A stretch of DNA of 21,714 nucleotides from Chloroflexota bacterium (GTDB lineage: Bacteria > Chloroflexota > UBA6077 > JADZDV01): NCBI GenBank assembly GCA_020850915.1, contig JADZDV010000101.1, forward strand, positions 1 to 21,714. Direction: 5' to 3'. Both the position numbers and the translations under genes were made by a program. The notes beneath the pieces are model-generated. The model saw nothing but the letters and a program-made list of their open reading frames with translations, was not told the DNA's origin and ran no database searches. Of the stretch, positions 14,483-21,454 are shown piece by piece; the stretch's first letter is position 1; each line of letters begins with the position of its first letter.

Positions 14483-15610
14483 TCAGGTGGCATGCCGGGC
14501 GATGGCCGCGGCCGAACCGCGGCGGTCCACCGGCCATCGTGGCAACGTCACGTGAAAGGTCGTGCCGACTCCCGGCTGGCTGTCGACGGCGATTCGGCCC
14601 CCGTGGGCCTCGACGATGCCTCTAGCAAGAGAGAGACCGACGCCGAGTCCCCTCGCTCGTGGCGAGTTCTCCAGCCGCGTAAACGGCTGGAAGAGTCGGT
14701 CGAGCTGCGCGCTGGCGATCCCAGGGCCCTGGTCCACGACGCTCAGCGTCACCTCGTCGGCTGTGGTGGCGATGACGATGCGCACCTCACCCGACGGCGA
14801 GTACTTGACAGCGTTCGTCAGGAGATTGGCCAGGAGCTGACTGATCCGCTCGCGGTCCCACTCGCCGTCGACACGGTCCGGACACTCCAGCACGAGGCGA
14901 TGCTCGGCTGTGGTGGATTGCTGGAGCTCGACTACATCACGCGCCGTGGCGGCGAGGTCCATCGGCGTAGGCAGAAGCTGAAATCTGCCGGACTCGATCT
15001 GCGTCGTGTCCAGCAGATCGTCGATCAGGCGCGCGAGGCGCCCGGTTGCCTGCTCGATGACCTGGGCGCCGTGCGCGATGCTCCGAGGGTCTTCCGCCGA
15101 GCGCCGGCGGAACAGTTGCACGTATCCACGCATGGCGGACAGAGGATTGCGCAGCTCATGGACGACCAGGCTCATGAACTCGAGGAGCTGACGGCGCGCC
15201 GCCTCGGCTTGCTCCGCGTGGTGAGCAGACCGCTGCCTCTCCAGCGCCAGACGGACCGCGAGGTACACCGTCAGGACCAGTCCAACCGAATAGAGGACGA
15301 CGATCTCCGGCGGTATTCCCTGCCAGAGGCCGCTGACCACATTGACCAGGGTTGCCAGCGCGCCGATCCTCATGACCGTGCGCCCCGGCAGCGCGTGGGC
15401 GGCGACCAGCACCGGAATGGCGTACAGCGGCGTCATGACGTATGGCCGGGGAGCCAGATAGTCGAGGAGCACCGCGGCGAGGAAGCAGACCGAGACTTGC
15501 ACGTGTACTTGCATGCCGACCGCGAGCCCGGAATGCGCGGCCGAGTGTACCCAGGAGCGCCGGCTGGCGGACTGCTCCGGTGTGCGATCGTTCACCGGTG
15601 GCTGGACCAT
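14483..15610 (-). CDS. Membrane sensor histidine kinase (orphan)
   Basis: A 375-residue two-component sensor kinase. Start: ATG at 15610 has GAGG 6 nt upstream; a TTG two codons earlier is too close to it. N-terminal residues about 35-125 form three or four membrane helices with little outside the membrane, so the signal may be sensed within the bilayer. The HisKA domain carries the phospho-acceptor His151 in SLVVHELRNPLSAMRG. The ATPase domain has the N box (LLANLLTNAVKYSP, Asn262 and Asn266), G1 (VVDQGPGIA, Asp293), F box (LFQPFTRLE) and G2 (GLGVGLSLARGIVEAHGG). All catalytic boxes are intact. No response regulator gene adjoins it, so its partner is elsewhere. Confidence 0.94.
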   Translation of the reverse strand: MVQPPVNDRTPEQSASRRSWVHSAAHSGLAVGMQVHVQVSVCFLAAVLLDYLAPRPYVMTPLYAIPVLVAAHALPGRTVMRIGALATLVNVVSGLWQGIPPEIVVLYSVGLVLTVYLAVRLALERQRSAHHAEQAEAARRQLLEFMSLVVHELRNPLSAMRGYVQLFRRRSAEDPRSIAHGAQVIEQATGRLARLIDDLLDTTQIESGRFQLLPTPMDLAATARDVVELQQSTTAEHRLVLECPDRVDGEWDRERISQLLANLLTNAVKYSPSGEVRIVIATTADEVTLSVVDQGPGIASAQLDRLFQPFTRLENSPRARGLGVGLSLARGIVEAHGGRIAVDSQPGVGTTFHVTLPRWPVDRRGSAAAIARHAT

Positions 15611-15700
15611 GGTCAACCTCGTGAATGTACGACGAACGGCGTACGGTTAACTCAACAGTGGGAGCGGAGAATCGTCGCGACAGTGACACCCGGCGCGGCC

Positions 15701-15728
15701 AGCATACCCCGGATTCGCGGGAGTGCAA
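15701..15728 (-). promoter_or_regulatory. Sigma-70-type promoter for the histidine kinase
   Basis: On the minus strand: TTGCAC (15728-15723), a 16-nt spacer and TATGCT (15706-15701). Transcription would start near 15694, with a leader of about 84 nt. Good match to consensus; not tested. Confidence 0.45.
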
Positions 15729-15825
15729 CAGGGCCAAGGCACACATATGCTGTTCTGTCTCCTGTATCCTCGACCGCGGCGGCGAGAAAGGGGTGGGTTT
15801 GTCACGGCGCGCAGGCAGGAGGAGC

Positions 15826-16251
15826 GTGGAACCGCGAGGTCAGGAGCTGGATCGTCAGCCGGGGTGCTACGTCCTGGTCCTCCGGCTCACGCGGCCGACG
15901 CGGTTGACGGTTGGACGGCTCGGCCGGCTCCAGTTGCAGCCAGGCTGGTACGTCTACGTCGGGAGCGCCCTTGGCGGGCTCGGACCGCGGCTAGCGCGCC
16001 ACGCGCGCAGGGGGAAGCCGCTGCGTTGGCATGTGGACTACCTGCGCGAGATCGCGAGTCTCGAGGCGGTCTGGGTGCGGCCGGGAACCGAGCCGGTCGA
16101 GTGCCTGACGGCTCAGCAGATCTCGGCGCTACCCACGACGACGGTGCCTGCTCTACGCTTTGGCAGCTCCGACTGCCGCTGTCGCACGCACCTGTTCGCG
16201 TTCGAGCAACCGCCCGACCTGTGCCTGGACGCGGGCTGGCGGCCACTCTGA
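15826..16251 (+). CDS. DUF123 / GIY-YIG-like nuclease-fold protein
   Basis: A 141-residue small protein of the DUF123 group, which has the GIY-YIG fold. Visible: GCYVLVLRL (13-21; the first Tyr strand), PGWYVYVGSALGGLGPRLARH (39-59; second Tyr strand, then Arg55 and Arg58), RWHVDYL (67-73), Glu92 in PVECLTA at the metal-ligand position, and a cysteine-rich RFGSSDCRCRTHLF (111-124). The family is sometimes found fused to nuclease domains, but its reaction is not established. GTG at 15826 has AGGAGG only 3 nt upstream; a TTG at 15799 behind AAGGGG is the alternative and would add 9 residues. It is convergent with the transporter gene, with only 6 bp between the stop codons. Confidence 0.85.
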   Translation: MEPRGQELDRQPGCYVLVLRLTRPTRLTVGRLGRLQLQPGWYVYVGSALGGLGPRLARHARRGKPLRWHVDYLREIASLEAVWVRPGTEPVECLTAQQISALPTTTVPALRFGSSDCRCRTHLFAFEQPPDLCLDAGWRPL

Positions 16252-16257
16252 ACCTGG

Positions 16258-18054
16258 CTACTTGAAGGGGAACACCAGCGGTGTGACCGCGACGGTGGCG
16301 ATCATGACGAAGATGTCCAGCGGCACACCGATCCGGAGGAAGTCGCTGAAGCGGTAGCCGCCGGGGCCGTACACCATCAGGTGCGTCTGGTAGCCCATCG
16401 GGATGGCGAAACCGGCGGAGGCGGCAATGGCGATGCAGATCGCGAAGGGGGTGAAGTCCACGCCGAGCTGCGCGGCGGCTGCCCGGGCGAGGGGGAACGA
16501 CAGCACTGCCGCGGCGTTGTTCGAGAGCGCTTCCGTCAGGAGCAGCGTCAATAGGTAGATGCCGGCCAGCACCGCGAGCGGCCCCAACGGCTGCAGCAGG
16601 CCGGTCAGTTGCTGGCTGATCGCGGCGGCGGCTCGGCTCGACTCGAACGCCCGCCCCATGCCGAGGGATGCGCCGATCATCAGGAGCATTCGCCAGTCGA
16701 GCGCTCGCATCGCCTGCTCGAAGGAGAGGCAGCGCGTCAGCACCATGAGCGCCGCCGCGGCGAGCGCACCGGGCAGCAGTTCGACGTGGGTGTAGTCCTC
16801 CGCCGCGACGACGAGCACCATCGCCGTGAGAATCGCCAGCGCGATGGGCGCGCGCTCGTGGCGGAGCGGCTGCGAGTCCGGCACCGGCGAGACGAGGTAG
16901 AAGTCGCGGCTGTTCTGGTGGGCCTGGTAGAAGCGCGGGTGGCCTTCCAGGAGCAGGGTGTCTCCGGGTTGGAGGACAATGTCGCCCACCTTGGCGGCGA
17001 TCCGCTCGCCGTTGCGATGGACGGCGATCACCGCGGCGTCGTAGCGCCCACGAAAGCGCCCTGCACGGATGCTCCTACCGACCAGCGGACAACTGCTGCT
17101 CACCACGGCCTCGATCAGGCAGCGGTCTGGCCTCGGGCCGCTCAGCTTGAACACCTGGTCAGTCGCCGGTCGCAGCCCACGGATGCGCTGGAGGTCCACG
17201 ACCGAGCTGACGACGCCCACGAAGACCAGGCGATCGTTCGCGTGCAGGCGCTGCTCCGGTCCGACCGCGACGAGCGTCTCGCCGCCACGCTCGATGTGCG
17301 CCAGGTAGAGGCCCGGCAGGTGGCGCAATCCCGCCTCTTCGATCGTTCGGCCGTCCAGGCCGCTGCCACCTTCGACGAGCATCTCCACGGTGTACTGGCG
17401 CGGGTCGGCCAGGTCTGCCTCGGTCGACGTTCGCGCGGGCAGCAGCCAGCGCGCCGTCAAGATGGTAAAGCCGGCGCCCATCAGCGCCACCGGCACCCCG
17501 ACCGCGCTGATGGTGAACATGCCGAGCGGCGGCAACTGAGCCTCGATCAGCATCCCCTGGACTGTCAGGTTGGTGCTGGTACCGATGAGGGTACAGACGC
17601 CGCCGAAGATCGCGCCGTAGCTCAAAGGGATCAACAGCTTCGCCGCGTTCAGGCCCGACCGCGAGCACCACTCCCGGACTACCGGCAGGAACATCGCAAC
17701 GACGGTCGTGTTGTTCATGAAGGCACTGGCCGTCATGACGGGGAAGAGCAATCGAACCTGGGCGTCCACGGTGCGCTTCGGGCGCCCGAGCAGCCGCTCG
17801 ACGACCAGCCCCATCCCGCCGGTCTCCGTCAGCCCGGCGCCCACGATCAGCAGCGCGCCGATCGCCACGAGCGCTTCATTGCCGAACACTTGCGCCACCT
17901 CCCTGGGCGAGAGCAGGTGATCGGAGAAGAGGCCGAGGACGGTCAGAACGACCAGGCTAGACAGCAGCACCGCTTCGCTCGATGCCAGGTTGCGCGCGAG
18001 CGCCCAGATAGTCAGCACGACCACGGCCAGCGTGGCCCAGGCTTCCCAGGTCAT
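16258..18054 (-). CDS. SLC13/DASS-type anion transporter with two RCK_C (TrkA-C) domains
   Basis: A 598-residue inner-membrane protein of the divalent anion:sodium symporter superfamily. The two repeat halves carry the substrate/sodium motifs: ASAFMNNTTVV (110-119) with LIGTSTNLTV (157-165) in the first, and TEALSNNAAAVLSF (507-520) in the second. Between them, at about 220-290 and 305-385, lie two soluble TrkA-C-type domains (YTVEMLVEGGSGLDGRTIEE; CLIEAVVSSSCPLVGRSIR with VGDIVLQPGDTLLLEG), as in the long bacterial SLC13 proteins. Substrate could be sulfate, a dicarboxylate or another anion; the sequence does not decide. ATG at 18054 begins the first helix directly; no clear Shine-Dalgarno precedes it, and the frame stays open for 26 low-complexity codons upstream. 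The toxin-antitoxin pair lies upstream on the same strand. Confidence 0.9.
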   Translation of the reverse strand: MTWEAWATLAVVVLTIWALARNLASSEAVLLSSLVVLTVLGLFSDHLLSPREVAQVFGNEALVAIGALLIVGAGLTETGGMGLVVERLLGRPKRTVDAQVRLLFPVMTASAFMNNTTVVAMFLPVVREWCSRSGLNAAKLLIPLSYGAIFGGVCTLIGTSTNLTVQGMLIEAQLPPLGMFTISAVGVPVALMGAGFTILTARWLLPARTSTEADLADPRQYTVEMLVEGGSGLDGRTIEEAGLRHLPGLYLAHIERGGETLVAVGPEQRLHANDRLVFVGVVSSVVDLQRIRGLRPATDQVFKLSGPRPDRCLIEAVVSSSCPLVGRSIRAGRFRGRYDAAVIAVHRNGERIAAKVGDIVLQPGDTLLLEGHPRFYQAHQNSRDFYLVSPVPDSQPLRHERAPIALAILTAMVLVVAAEDYTHVELLPGALAAAALMVLTRCLSFEQAMRALDWRMLLMIGASLGMGRAFESSRAAAAISQQLTGLLQPLGPLAVLAGIYLLTLLLTEALSNNAAAVLSFPLARAAAAQLGVDFTPFAICIAIAASAGFAIPMGYQTHLMVYGPGGYRFSDFLRIGVPLDIFVMIATVAVTPLVFPFK

Positions 18055-18171
18055 AGAGGCGTGAATCCAGGGATCGGGGGTATCGAGTCTACGGGCGCGA
18101 CAGCGCCTCGGAGAGTGTAGCCGAGCTTTCAAAGATGAGCAGTAACGCAGACTTGCTGGCAGTGCTAGACG

Positions 18172-18636
18172 TCAAGCCGGCAATCGAACAGTGGCGCTTC
18201 GTTCCTCACTCAACTGCTGGTTGGAGCAGCTCCAGGAACCGTCGGGGCTCACGATCTGCACGCCCTGGTGGCTGCCAAGATTCTGCAGTTGGCGATCGCC
18301 AGTTACCAGGTAGTCAGCTTGCGCGGGCAGCGCGGTCGCAAGGATCAGGTCGTCTTCAGGGTGGGTGGCAACACCCTGAACGGCGACTGTCAGCGGCGTC
18401 ATGACGGCTTCCGTGGTGAGCAGCTCTCGAACTGCCTCCAGATGGGCAGCGGTCAGCGCGTAGCGTCGCAGAACGCGCGGACGCCCCAGGGTGCGCAAGA
18501 CCTCGGCAATGATGACCGCACTGATGATCAGACGGAACGAGCGGGCGTGGGCCGCGAGCACAATCTGGCGCGGGATGCCGTGAGCGCTCAGCGTGGCGGA
18601 GACGATGGTGTTCGTGTCCAGGACTGCGCTAATCAC
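18172..18636 (-). CDS. PIN-domain toxin (COG1569/TIGR00305-like), probable frameshift near the C-terminus
   Basis: A 154-codon frame encoding a PIN-fold ribonuclease, the toxin of a type II toxin-antitoxin pair. Acidic metal ligands are present: Asp7 (AVLDTNTIVSA), Glu45 (IIAEVLRTL), Asp95-Asp96 (HPEDDLILATAL) and Asp114 (YLVTGDRQL). The GTG start overlaps the antitoxin stop as GTGA. After QIVSP (residue 131) the frame reads an unrelated 23-residue tail, but one extra base in the run of four Gs at 18244-18247 (plus strand) would give PRRFLELLQPAVE and a stop at 18206-18208, the family's normal ending. The catalytic core is upstream of the shift, so the protein may still work; a sequencing error is equally possible. 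Confidence 0.85.
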   Translation of the reverse strand: MISAVLDTNTIVSATLSAHGIPRQIVLAAHARSFRLIISAVIIAEVLRTLGRPRVLRRYALTAAHLEAVRELLTTEAVMTPLTVAVQGVATHPEDDLILATALPAQADYLVTGDRQLQNLGSHQGVQIVSPDGSWSCSNQQLSEERSATVRLPA

Positions 18637-18962
18637 GCGCCGGGAGACGCCGCGGTTCTAGCGCGCTCCTCAGCGCGGAGGGACTCAATCTCCTCGGCTA
18701 CAAGACGTTCCACCTCTTCCGGATCCTGCGCTCCGGAGCGGTCGCCGATCGCCAGGAACGCCGACCAGCGCCGCTCACGCTCTCGCTCGAGCTGCTCGAA
18801 ACGCTCCAGGTCCTCCGGCGAGATGATCGCCGCGACGCGGACGCCGCTCTTCTCGACGATGACCCGCGTCTCGTTGCGGGCGACTCGATCGAGCAGCTCG
18901 CTCCAATGCTGTCGTGCCTTCGCCGCCTCGAGCGTCTGGGTGGTGGGCTCTTGCTCACGCAT
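18633..18962 (-). CDS. Phd/YefM-type antitoxin
   Basis: A 109-residue antitoxin partner of the PIN toxin. The N-terminal half is the Phd/YefM DNA-binding fold: LEAAKARQHWSELLDRVARN, then ETRVIVEKSGVRVAAIISPEDLERFE. The C-terminal half is a long charged helix (RERERRWSAFLAIG, VERLVAEEIESLRAEERART) that would wrap and neutralise the toxin. AGGA lies 8 nt before the ATG. The stop overlaps the toxin start by 4 bp, the standard antitoxin-first order. Such pairs usually repress their own promoter through the antitoxin; no clear operator was found upstream. Confidence 0.9.
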   Translation of the reverse strand: MREQEPTTQTLEAAKARQHWSELLDRVARNETRVIVEKSGVRVAAIISPEDLERFEQLERERERRWSAFLAIGDRSGAQDPEEVERLVAEEIESLRAEERARTAASPGA

Positions 18963-19166
18963 GTCACCGTCCTGAGTTCAACGCATACGGGGTACTCGGC
19001 CGCGGCGCCGAAATCGTCTGTAGATGCTCTACCGCGGACTGGTCTAGCGTTGAGCCTTCACGCCGACCCGCCGGCAGTACTCGAAGGGTGGGAAGCGGTC
19101 AGGCACTGGCGCTGAGGTGGCTGAATCAGGATCCATCGGGGGAACGACCGACGTGCCGATGGGGCA

Positions 19167-19559
19167 TCACAGGAAATGGGCGACGATGAGGTCATGGGCT
19201 CGACGGGCGTTGATGGCGTCCCAGAAGTACAAATCAAATCTGCTCCACGTCGGTGCAACCCGCAGTCTGAAGTGATCGTGTTTGTGGTGCCATACTTTGG
19301 CTGGTAGATTCTCCAGATCCAGGCCTACAATCGAACGTCGTGACGCACTTGTATACCACATCCCGGAAGCATTGTGGTGAGTCTGAATCAGCCTCATCCT
19401 CGTAATACCCAATGTGATAATGGAGAGATGCTCTCTCTTGTCTCCACACCATTCAACTTTACTTAGGCAAGAAAAGGCTCCATGAATCGTTTCGTCCGAA
19501 GTAACGAGCTCTCTAATCTCGTTGTAGCTCTCTGGCTTGTCATAGATCGCCTCAACCAC
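19167..19559 (-). CDS. Orphan low-GC protein of unknown function, possibly PH-domain-like
   Basis: A 130-residue protein in a patch with visibly lower G+C (about half) and different codon choice from all neighbours, suggesting transfer. GTG at 19559 with AGGGAGG 8 nt upstream is a strong start. The sequence has an N-terminal stretch EIRELVTSDETIHGAFSC, a strand pair with REHLSIITLGITRMRLI, then SIVGLDLENLPAKV and a Trp/Phe-rich C-terminus (FDLYFWDAINARRAHDLI). The order 'DE-x-I...LxIxTxxRxxxI...final helix' is reminiscent of bacterial PH-like domains (YokE type), which is my inference only. No signal peptide, membrane segment or catalytic motif. It lies between two toxin-antitoxin modules. 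Confidence 0.65.
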   Translation of the reverse strand: MVEAIYDKPESYNEIRELVTSDETIHGAFSCLSKVEWCGDKREHLSIITLGITRMRLIQTHHNASGMWYTSASRRSIVGLDLENLPAKVWHHKHDHFRLRVAPTWSRFDLYFWDAINARRAHDLIVAHFL

Positions 19560-19941
19560 CGTGTTGCCTCCCTATTGTGTGAGACGCTTGAGAACCCGTG
19601 CCGCATCTTCACCTATCGCGCAGAAGAGCAGGACTTCATGGTCGCTCTGCTGCACCAGTCAGCCTCCACATCGTGTGCACCCCATGCTCCCTCGGCCGGA
19701 ATGCATCGTCGGCGGCTGGCCTCCGCGGCCGACTCTGGCTTGAACGTCCTGTCTCACCACGTGGGCCAAACACCTTCAACTGCTTGCGCCTGCACTCGGT
19801 GCGGACAGCCGATGCTCGGCAGAACATACCACCAACCGGTCACACAAGCGGTGAGGCAGTGCGGCGTAGGTCGTGAGCAGAAGTTGGGCGAGCTGCTCGT
19901 TCATGTGAGTATTTCGTCTGTGGTAGACTCGCTCTCTGACT
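19560..19941. other. Unassigned spacer between the orphan gene and the second toxin-antitoxin pair
   Basis: About 380 bp with no gene I can support. Minus-strand frames here are short: 42 codons from an ATG at 19904 without a ribosome-binding site, and a 27-codon piece ending just before the orphan gene. Plus-strand frames overlap the orphan gene and look non-coding. The base composition is intermediate. The stretch may be a decayed gene. The promoter of the downstream pair is at its right end. Confidence 0.4.
19889..19929 (+). promoter_or_regulatory. Promoter and possible operator of the RelB-like/ParE pair
   Basis: TGGTAGACT (19921-19929) is an extended -10 element 12 nt before the ATG at 19942, predicting a leader of about 6 nt and no room for a Shine-Dalgarno; none is seen. 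A short inverted repeat CGAGC-T-GCTCG (19889-19899) lies just upstream and could be an autoregulation site, as is usual for such modules; this is inference. Confidence 0.4.
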
Positions 19942-20184
19942 ATGACACCCCGCGCTAAGAACCTGCTGCGCGAAGCGCTCGCGCTGTCCGAAAATGAGCG
20001 GGCCGACATGGCGGCGGAGCTCATCGCCAGCCTGGACGCCCCGTCCGACGAACCCGAGGCGGTCGAGTCCGCCTGGGCCGCGGAGATCGCGCGGCGCGCG
20101 GGTCGAGTCCTGAGCGGCGAAACGGCCGGTGAGTCCTGGAGCGAGGTTCGCCAGCGCATCGCGGCGCGCCCGCGGGAGTCTTGA
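19942..20184 (+). CDS. RelB-like antitoxin (addiction module component)
   Basis: An 80-residue antitoxin. The N-terminus LLREALALSENERADMAAELIASLD and the middle ESAWAAEIARRAGRVLSGE, with a final WSEVRQRI, follow the putative addiction-module-component family (PF09720 type). It would bind and neutralise the downstream ParE-type toxin and repress its own promoter. Its stop overlaps the toxin start as TTGA. The ATG is only about 6 nt from the predicted transcription start. Confidence 0.88.
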   Translation: MTPRAKNLLREALALSENERADMAAELIASLDAPSDEPEAVESAWAAEIARRAGRVLSGETAGESWSEVRQRIAARPRES

Positions 20185-20492
20185 GCAAGCCGTTTCACAT
20201 CGAGACGGAAGCGGCAGCCGAGTTTGAGCAGGCGGCAGTGTGGTACGAGAGCCGCCGCTCTGGATTGGGTCAGGAACTCCTGGCGGCCGTGGATGACTGC
20301 CTCGATTTCATCGCCCAGGGGCCGGGTCCGGGTTCGCTAGCTCCTGGAGTCCCGAGTGCCTTGCCCGTTCGAAGAGCACCCGTCCGGCGGTACCCTTATC
20401 GCGTGGTCTATCTGGAGACGGATGCGGCAAATCGTATCCTCGCCTTCGCCCACGATCGGATGCGGCCGGGCTATTGGCGGTCCAGGATGTAG
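20181..20492 (+). CDS. RelE/ParE family toxin
   Basis: A 103-residue toxin. Family pattern: FHIETEAAAEFEQAAVWYESRRSGLGQELLAAVDDCLDFI for the two N-terminal helices and first strand, then VRRAPVRRYPYRVVYLETDAANRILAFAHDRMRPGYW for the core sheet, closing with the RxPGYW-type end of ParE-like toxins. The start is TTG at 20181, overlapping the antitoxin stop by 4 bp. ParE members poison gyrase and RelE members cut ribosome-bound mRNA; the RRYPY and PGYW pattern is shared, so the target is not settled. The loop at residues 46-63 (QGPGPGSLAPGVPSALPV) is Gly/Pro-rich. The gene is full length and appears intact. Confidence 0.88.
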   Translation: MSKPFHIETEAAAEFEQAAVWYESRRSGLGQELLAAVDDCLDFIAQGPGPGSLAPGVPSALPVRRAPVRRYPYRVVYLETDAANRILAFAHDRMRPGYWRSRM

Positions 20493-20501
20493 CGTCCTGG
20501 A
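20481..20501. terminator. Hairpin at the end of the ParE gene
   Basis: TCCAGGA (20481-20487) and TCCTGGA (20495-20501) form a perfect 7-bp stem with a 7-nt loop that contains part of the toxin stop codon. It lies between two convergent genes and could end both transcripts, though neither side has a T-tract. Confidence 0.4.
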
Positions 20502-20508
20502 ATTCCGC

Positions 20509-21213
20509 TCACCGGTGCGCCACGACTCCGACCTGCTGGCAGTACTCCAGCAGCGGACACGTCGAGCAGTGGGGCAGGCGGCCGGTGCAGATGTGTTTGT
20601 CGAACGGGACCAGCAGACGGTTGGTCTCCAGCCAGTACAGCCGGGGCAGCGTTGCCTGCAAGGCCGCCATCGTCTGCTCGGACGTCCGTGTCTCGACGTT
20701 GCCCCGGCGGTTCGCGACCCGGTGGCCGTCCACGTCCACCGCGATGGCGGCTGGCCGCGGACGATGCCGAGGGTGAGGCTGGCGCACTTCGGGCCAACGC
20801 CGCGGAGCGACCGGAGCACGGCGCTGTTGCACGGCAGCTCGCCGTCCTACTGCTCGACGGCGGCGGGCGCGATCTCCCATTCTGCATGGCCTTCGGTTCG
20901 TGGAAGGTGCTGCTCCGATCAGTTCGTCGAGCTCGCCGGGTGTCAGGCGCGCCATCTCCGCGGGGGCGCGGGCCTGCGCGAACAGACGTCGCGCCGCGGG
21001 AAGCGTCACTTCTTCGAGCGTGCGAGCCGGGATCATGCAGGCGACGAGCTGCTCGAAGAAGGTTCCGACCCCCTCGAGGGCAGGTTGAAACGTCGCCGCC
21101 CTGAGAAGCGGCCGCCCGGCGAGGCGCAGCCGCGCCACGACGTCGTCCACGTCGAAAGGCCGTCTCGCCGCCAGGTCCGCCCCTGGCGGGCTCTCGTGTA
21201 CGGATGGCGGCAT
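20509..21213 (-). pseudogene. nth: Endonuclease III-like gene, broken by three frameshifts and one stop
   Basis: A base-excision repair glycosylase/AP lyase gene in pieces. Read from the ATG at 21213 (GGGAG 7 nt upstream): DVDDVVARLRLAG, then GTFFEQLVACMIPARTLEEV and LTPGELDELI in frame 1; a one-base shift near 20917 leads to STFHEPKAMQ; a second near 20878 leads to EIAPAAVEQ, a TAG at 20847-20849, then DGELPCNSAVLRSLRGVGPK (the helix-hairpin-helix with catalytic Lys); a third near 20749 returns to frame 1 with AIAVDVDGHRVANR (catalytic Asp in VD) and the iron-sulfur cluster CTGRLPHCSTCPLLEYC (C-x6-C-x2-C-x5-C). Every shift is explained by one missing base, and all lesions lie within 170 bp. 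Either true decay or local sequence error. Outside this stretch the gene looks functional. Confidence 0.8.
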
Positions 21214-21334
21214 CGCCTGGCTCCCGTGGCTCGGGCGGTGGATCATCCGGACTCGTCCACACCCGACGCGCTGGCTTCCCACAAGGTGCACCAGGCGCGT
21301 GGCTCGCCCTGTGGTTCGTCGTTGAGCAGCACGC

Positions 21335-21362
21335 TTGCTGAATCTGTCCCTCGCGCTACACT
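21335..21362 (+). promoter_or_regulatory. Sigma-70-type promoter for the beta-hydroxyacid dehydrogenase gene
   Basis: TTGCTG (21335-21340), a 16-nt spacer and TACACT (21357-21362). Transcription would begin near 21369, giving a leader of about 86 nt before the ATG at 21455. Confidence 0.5.
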
Positions 21363-21454
21363 CATGCCACGTGCGTCACGGGCTGGTGACTGCTGCAGCC
21401 GCCTGCCATGGCTCGTTCCCGCTCGAAGCGCATCCAATTGCAGGAGGGATCACG

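Noticed and set aside
14396..15907. Open frame of 503 codons on the plus strand, antisense to the histidine kinase
   Set aside because: Covers a certain kinase gene with all catalytic boxes; no independent features.
16609..18120. Open frame of 503 codons on the plus strand, antisense to the SLC13 transporter
   Set aside because: Repetitive Arg/Gln/His/Asp composition, no motifs; the sense strand has intact SLC13 signatures.
18055..18132. N-terminal extension of the SLC13 transporter by 26 codons
   Set aside because: Starts with TTG without a ribosome-binding site and adds an Arg-rich stretch; ATG at 18054 begins the first membrane helix as in the family.
19776..19904. Minus-strand ORF of 42 codons with an ATG in the spacer before the second toxin-antitoxin pair
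   Set aside because: No ribosome-binding site, no recognisable family; could be chance or the stub of a decayed gene.
19482..19958. Plus-strand open frame of 158 codons through the low-GC patch
   Set aside because: Overlaps the orphan minus-strand gene, which has a better ribosome-binding site, and the start of the antitoxin gene; composition looks random.
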